DNA of 18,613 nucleotides from DATEMK01 sp039914625 (GTDB lineage: Bacteria > Bacteroidota > Bacteroidia > AKYH767-A > OLB10): the NCBI GenBank assembly GCA_039914625.1, contig JBDSOU010000179.1, forward strand, positions 1-18,613. Direction: 5' to 3'. The translations under genes were made by a program, and so were the position numbers. Of this stretch, positions 15,061-18,613 are shown in pieces; position 1 is the first letter of the stretch, and every line of letters begins with the position of its first letter. The notes beneath the pieces are model-generated. The model saw only the letters and a program-made list of their open reading frames with translations, made no database searches and was not told the origin of the DNA.

Positions 15061-16350
15061 TTAATTTTCCATCATCCCCTTTTCCAGCATTTCTCCCAAC
15101 AGGAAAACATCTTCGAAAGAATTGTATAACGGAACTGGTGCAACCCGAATAACATCAGGCTCTCTCCAATCTGCAATTGCTCCGTTCTTAACAAGATAAT
15201 CGTAAACTTTTTCCCCTTTTTCTTTTATCACTAAAGAAAGCTGGCATCCTCTTTCCAATGAATTATACGGTGTAATAATTTCGATCTTCGATCTTCCATC
15301 TTCCATCTTCTTATTCATCTCATGAATAAGAAATTCAAGATATCCCGTCAGCTCTTTACTTTTCTGAACAAGCTTTTCCATTTCTGCTTCTGAAAAAATA
15401 TCCAGTGAAGATTTTAATGCAGCCATTGAAAAAACCGGGGCATTGCTGACTTGCCATGCATCAGCAGTTTTTACAGGAACAAATTCTCTCGGCATAGTGA
15501 ATCTCGTTTTAGGATCATTGCCCCACCATCCTGCAAAACGCGGAATAGAAACATCCTGTGTATGTTTTTCATGAATGTATGCTCCGCCTACACTTCCGGG
15601 ACCTGAGTTTAAATATTTATAAGAACACCACACCGCAAAGTCAACAATCCAATCATGCAATTGAAGATTTACATTTCCGACTGCATGTGCAAGGTCAAAT
15701 CCTGCTATGGCTCCGCAAAGATGTGCAGCCGTTGTAATGGTTTTCATATCAAACAGCTGCCCTGAGTAGTAATTCACTCCGCCAATCATCACCATGGCAA
15801 GCTCATTTTTATTTTGCTGAATAGTTTGCACAATATGTTCAGTGCTTATATAATTTGAACCGGGCATTGGTGTCAGTTCAATGATTGCATCCTTCGGATC
15901 AAATCCGTGAAACGCAACCTGTGATGCCAGTGCATATTGATCAGAAGGGAATGGCGATTGCTCACAAATAATTTTATAACGTTGTTTCGTAGGACGATAA
16001 AATGAAACCATCAGCAAATGCAGGTTCACTGTAAGTGAATTCATCACTATTACTTCTTCGGGCTTTGCGCCCACTACTTTCGCCATTGGCGCACACAAAA
16101 ATTCGTGATAAGGAAACCATGGATGCGAGGCTTTAAAATGTCCTTCCACACCATACTTCGCCCAGTCATCCAACTCCTGTTCAATCGCAGCCCGTGTTGT
16201 ATTCGGCTGCAGCCCTAAAGAATTTCCACAGAAGTACAAAACATTTTTTCTCCCGATAAATCGGGACTGCGGAAATAAAAAACGCTCACGAAAGTGCTTC
16301 AGCGAATCCTCGCTGTCTTTAAATCTCGCAAAAGAAAGTGTATTTTCCAT
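15061..16350 (-). CDS. kynU: Kynureninase
   Basis: A 429-residue PLP enzyme that splits 3-hydroxykynurenine (or kynurenine) into 3-hydroxyanthranilate (or anthranilate) and alanine. LYFCGNSLGLQP (38-49), WFPYHEFLCAPMAKVVGA (78-95) and FPSDQYAL (134-141) are family signatures. GFDLAHAVGN holds D219 and H222 of the cofactor site, and WCSYKYLNSGPGS holds the PLP lysine K245. RFAGWWG and the end WREPDVIRVAPVPLYNSF are also diagnostic. It is the first gene of a kynU-kmo operon. Residues about 347-358 (NKKMEDGRSKIE) are encoded by four 7-bp repeats and look like a lineage-specific insertion in a surface loop between family blocks; the active site is untouched. The leader also consists of similar heptamers. 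Confidence 0.97.
   Translation of the reverse strand: MENTLSFARFKDSEDSLKHFRERFLFPQSRFIGRKNVLYFCGNSLGLQPNTTRAAIEQELDDWAKYGVEGHFKASHPWFPYHEFLCAPMAKVVGAKPEEVIVMNSLTVNLHLLMVSFYRPTKQRYKIICEQSPFPSDQYALASQVAFHGFDPKDAIIELTPMPGSNYISTEHIVQTIQQNKNELAMVMIGGVNYYSGQLFDMKTITTAAHLCGAIAGFDLAHAVGNVNLQLHDWIVDFAVWCSYKYLNSGPGSVGGAYIHEKHTQDVSIPRFAGWWGNDPKTRFTMPREFVPVKTADAWQVSNAPVFSMAALKSSLDIFSEAEMEKLVQKSKELTGYLEFLIHEMNKKMEDGRSKIEIITPYNSLERGCQLSLVIKEKGEKVYDYLVKNGAIADWREPDVIRVAPVPLYNSFEDVFLLGEMLEKGMMEN
15282..15309 (-). repeat. Four heptamer repeats inside kynU
   Basis: On the coding strand four consecutive 7-bp units read AAGATGG, AAGATGG, AAGATCG, AAGATCG (about one base of phase freedom). They encode KMEDGRSKI within kynU. 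Because 7 is not a multiple of 3, a change of one or two units would break the gene, whereas three would not. Confidence 0.75.
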
Positions 16351-16369
16351 TCTTCAATATTCAACAATA

Positions 16370-16404
16370 ACTTTAAACTTAAAACTTCAGACTTTAAACT
16401 TTCT
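16370..16404. repeat. Five heptamer repeats between kynU and the permease gene
   Basis: On the plus strand the units are ACTTTAA, ACTTAAA, ACTTCAG, ACTTTAA and ACTTTCT. Read on the kynU strand they take the form AAGNNNN, as do the repeats inside kynU. They fill most of the 67 bases between the divergent starts of kynU and the permease, where both promoters would be expected. Confidence 0.7.
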
Positions 16405-16417
16405 TTACTTTTACATC

Positions 16418-17668
16418 ATGCGAATCTTTCTCAAACTTCTTCGCGAAAGCATATTGTTTGCTTTTCATGCTATTAGTGTAAACAAGCTGCGCACGTTTCT
16501 GTCGCTGCTTGGAATTACCATCGGAATTTTTGCCATCATTTCCGTTTTCACCGTAGTGGACGCACTGGAATCAAACGTACGCAAAGATGTGGAAAAGTTA
16601 GGAAGTAATGTGGTATTTATTCAGAAATGGCCGTGGACTTTCGGGCCCGATTATCCCTGGTGGAAATATTATCAGCGCCCGTTACCGGGGTATAAAGAAA
16701 TGGATTTGTTAAAACAGCGCACCACTCTTGTCGAAGCTTTTTCTTACGAAGCCTACCTTCAGCGAACGGTGAAGTACCGCAACAATAGTGTGGAGAACGC
16801 AGATATAGGAGCCGTTTCACACGATCATTATAAAATCAGCAACTTCGATCTTGAAGAAGGACGCTATTTTACCGAAGCCGAATCGGTTGCCGGACGACCG
16901 GTTGCTGTTATTGGTGCTGACCTCAAAACGAGTTTATTCGGTGGCAAAAGCCCTGTTGGCAAAGAAATACTCACGCTCGGAAGAAGAATAGCAGTAATCG
17001 GGGTTTTTAAAAAAGAAGGAAAAAGCATTATGGGAAATACAAATGATAACATTGTTCTTATCCCTGTAAATTTTGCACGCAATATTATTGATCTGCGTTC
17101 AGACAGGATGGATCCGATGATACAGGCAAAAGCAAAAGCCGGGGTGAGCAATCCCGAAATGATGGATGAGCTGAAAGGCGCTATGCGTGCCATCAGGAGG
17201 CTGCACCCAAAAGAAGATGATGATTTTGCATTAAATGAAACCAAGCTTATCAGCAACCAGGTTACCGGCCTTTTCGGAGTTTTAGGAATTGCAGGCTGGG
17301 TCATTGGTGGATTTTCCATCCTTGTTGGCGGCTTCGGAATTGCAAACATCATGTTCGTTTCTGTTAAAGAACGAACCAATATAATAGGCATTCAAAAATC
17401 GCTTGGCGCAAAAAGCTATTTTATTTTGTTTCAATTCCTTGCCGAAGCTATTGTGCTCTGCATCTTTGGAGGAATAATGGGATTGACAGTTGTTTTCCTC
17501 CTTTCACTTTTTGCATCCCAGGCCATGGATTTTAATGTCACCCTCACGGTTGGTAACATCATCAAAGGGCTCACCATCTCGAGCGTTATCGGAATCATTT
17601 CAGGATTCATTCCCGCTTACGTTGCTTCCCGCCTTGATCCGGTGGAAGCGATCAGGTCGAATCAGTAA
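16418..17668 (+). CDS. MacB/FtsX-type ABC transporter permease
   Basis: A 416-residue inner-membrane protein of the MacB-like permease family. The order is classic: a short cytosolic start (ESILFAFHAISVNKLRT), membrane helix 1 at about 27-48, a periplasmic MacB_PCD domain at about 50-280 (DVEKLGSNVVFIQKWPW, GRYFTEAE, RPVAVIG, VIGVFKKEG), then the FtsX core with helices 2-4 from about 281 (FSILVGGFGIANIMFVSVKE, then RTNIIGIQKSLGAK) and the conserved end YVASRLDPVEAIRSNQ. Such permeases work with an ABC ATPase to drive mechanotransmission, lipoprotein transfer or export. No ATPase is next to it here, so the partner must be encoded elsewhere. A TACTTTTA word ends only 5 bases before the ATG, too near to be its promoter unless the start is further in. 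It is divergent from kynU. Confidence 0.93.
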   Translation: MRIFLKLLRESILFAFHAISVNKLRTFLSLLGITIGIFAIISVFTVVDALESNVRKDVEKLGSNVVFIQKWPWTFGPDYPWWKYYQRPLPGYKEMDLLKQRTTLVEAFSYEAYLQRTVKYRNNSVENADIGAVSHDHYKISNFDLEEGRYFTEAESVAGRPVAVIGADLKTSLFGGKSPVGKEILTLGRRIAVIGVFKKEGKSIMGNTNDNIVLIPVNFARNIIDLRSDRMDPMIQAKAKAGVSNPEMMDELKGAMRAIRRLHPKEDDDFALNETKLISNQVTGLFGVLGIAGWVIGGFSILVGGFGIANIMFVSVKERTNIIGIQKSLGAKSYFILFQFLAEAIVLCIFGGIMGLTVVFLLSLFASQAMDFNVTLTVGNIIKGLTISSVIGIISGFIPAYVASRLDPVEAIRSNQ

Positions 17669-17708
17669 TTTTTTGTAAAATCGAGGTTTCGTTACCATGC
17701 AAAACCCC

Positions 17709-17729
17709 AATTCGAATTCCGTATCTTCG
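17709..17729 (+). promoter_or_regulatory. Palindrome and -7 box before the aminotransferase gene
   Basis: TATCTTCG (17722-17729) matches TAnnTTTG except for one base and lies 19 bases before the ATG at 17749. Just upstream is AATTCGAATT (17709-17718), a perfect 10-bp palindrome that could be an operator. No clear -33 box is present. The whole gap after the permease stop is 80 bases and holds no obvious terminator. Confidence 0.35.
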
Positions 17730-17748
17730 CACCCTTAATTTTTCAAGG

Positions 17749-18613
17749 ATGAAAAAACTTCAAATGGTTGATCTCATCAGCCAATACCAGAAAATTAAAC
17801 CGGAAATTGATAAAGCCATCAGCGATGTAGTGCTTTCGTCAGCTTACATTAACGGGCCCGAAGTAAAGCTGTTTGCCGAAGAGCTTGCAAAATACCTTGG
17901 AATCAATCATGTAATCCCCTGCGCAAACGGCACCGATGCACTGCAGGTTGCAATGATGGCGCTCGGCTTCAAAGAAGGCGATGAAATCATCACCACCAGT
18001 TTTACTTACGTGGCAACAGCCGAAGCCATTGCGCTTCTGAAACTAAAACCCGTTTTGGTAGAGGTCAATCCCGATACATTCACCATTGATCCGGCTGCAT
18101 TTGAAAAAGCCATTACTCCTAAAACGGTTGCCGTAGTACCTGTGCATCTTTTCGGGCAGTGCTGCGACATGGAAAGTGTAATGAAGATTGCAGAAAAAAA
18201 TAAGCTGAAAGTAATTGAAGATATTGCCCAGGCAATCGGAAGTGATTATACATTTTTAAACGGTACAAAAAAAAAAGGCGGCAGCATCGGAACAATTGGC
18301 TGCACTTCATTCTTCCCCTCCAAGAATTTAGGTGCCATGGGTGATGGCGGGGCTCTTTTTACAAATGATGATGAGCTGGCAAAAAAAATCCGTATGGTTA
18401 CCAACCACGGACAGAGCAGCCTTTATCACCATGACGAAATAGGAGTTAATTCGAGATTAGACAGCATACAGGCGGCCATTTTAAGAATAAAGCTCAGGCA
18501 TCTTGATGAATATGCTGCAGCACGAAACCTTGCAGCCGCATTTTACGATAAAGCCTTCTCAAATAACCCGAACATAAAAACTCCCGTGCGGCAAAAGAAT
18601 TCAACACATGTAT
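17749..18613 (+). CDS. DegT/DnrJ/EryC1/StrS sugar aminotransferase, 3' part missing (window edge)
   Basis: The N-terminal 288 residues of a PLP aminotransferase that makes amino sugars on nucleotide-sugar precursors, usually for surface polysaccharides or O-antigen. Signatures: VVLSSAYINGPEVKLFAEEL, CANGTDALQVAMMALGF, TTSFTYVATAEAI, VPVHLFGQCCDM, EDIAQAIG (D158 and Q161 at the cofactor) and SFFPSKNLGAMGDGG with PLP lysine K192. NHGQSSLYHHDEIGVNSRLD and QAAILRIKL are the expected substrate-side motifs. Family members have about 360-400 residues, so roughly a quarter lies beyond the edge. The start ATG at 17749 follows TCAAGG closely. It resembles WbpE-type UDP-3-keto-GlcNAcA aminotransferases, but the exact sugar cannot be told without neighbours. 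Confidence 0.95.
   Translation, partial: MKKLQMVDLISQYQKIKPEIDKAISDVVLSSAYINGPEVKLFAEELAKYLGINHVIPCANGTDALQVAMMALGFKEGDEIITTSFTYVATAEAIALLKLKPVLVEVNPDTFTIDPAAFEKAITPKTVAVVPVHLFGQCCDMESVMKIAEKNKLKVIEDIAQAIGSDYTFLNGTKKKGGSIGTIGCTSFFPSKNLGAMGDGGALFTNDDELAKKIRMVTNHGQSSLYHHDEIGVNSRLDSIQAAILRIKLRHLDEYAAARNLAAAFYDKAFSNNPNIKTPVRQKNSTHV

Noticed and set aside
16864..17391. 175-codon minus-strand frame inside the permease gene
   Set aside because: It is antisense to a well-supported MacB-type permease and has no recognisable features.

Overview
The window looks like a chromosome segment from a Bacteroidota bacterium (Cytophaga/Sphingobacteriia/Flavobacteriia type). Three proteins end in a type IX secretion system (T9SS) sorting domain. 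Intergenic DNA is AT-rich, starts lack strong Shine-Dalgarno sequences, and several genes carry the phylum's TAnnTTTG -7 promoter box. No rRNA, tRNA, CRISPR array, insertion sequence or phage gene was seen.

Layout. 1-990 (-) is the N-terminal part of a CPA2-type cation/proton antiporter cut by the window edge. 1135-4269 (-) holds two secreted proteins with T9SS tails; one has seven propeller-like repeats and the other an 'LPVEL' beta-sandwich. 4270-4941 is a gene-poor stretch with a frameshifted small gene, its terminator, and a 21-bp tandem repeat inside a 52-codon ORF. 4942-5442 (-) is a GNAT acetyltransferase. 5689-10911 (+) encodes a 1740-residue secreted reprolysin-like zinc metalloprotease with seven nearly identical 64-residue modules and a T9SS tail. 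A bidirectional terminator separates it from 10992-12533 (-), a 513-residue helical, TPR-like cytosolic protein of unknown function. Divergent from that gene is a 62-codon ORF (12701-12889, +), followed by a 14-bp long-range stem and a strong terminator. 13069-13710 (+) is an MBL-fold hydrolase whose stop interlocks with that of kmo. kynU and kmo (16350-13707, -) form a two-gene kynurenine operon. 16418-17668 (+) is a MacB/FtsX-type permease, and 17749 to the right edge (+) is a DegT/DnrJ/EryC1/StrS sugar aminotransferase.

How the genes work together. KynU and Kmo give consecutive steps of the kynurenine branch: kynurenine to 3-hydroxykynurenine to 3-hydroxyanthranilate, for tryptophan breakdown or NAD synthesis. 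The three T9SS cargo proteins share an export route, but no secretion machinery lies in the window. The other genes look like independent single-gene units.

The best candidate for something undescribed is 10992-13016: a TPR-like protein divergently paired with a tiny hydrophobic-start peptide ORF and a structured RNA. Also notable are AAGNNNN heptamer repeats both inside and just upstream of kynU, the 21-bp/7-residue repeat at 4725-4808, and the recently expanded 192-bp modules of the metalloprotease.
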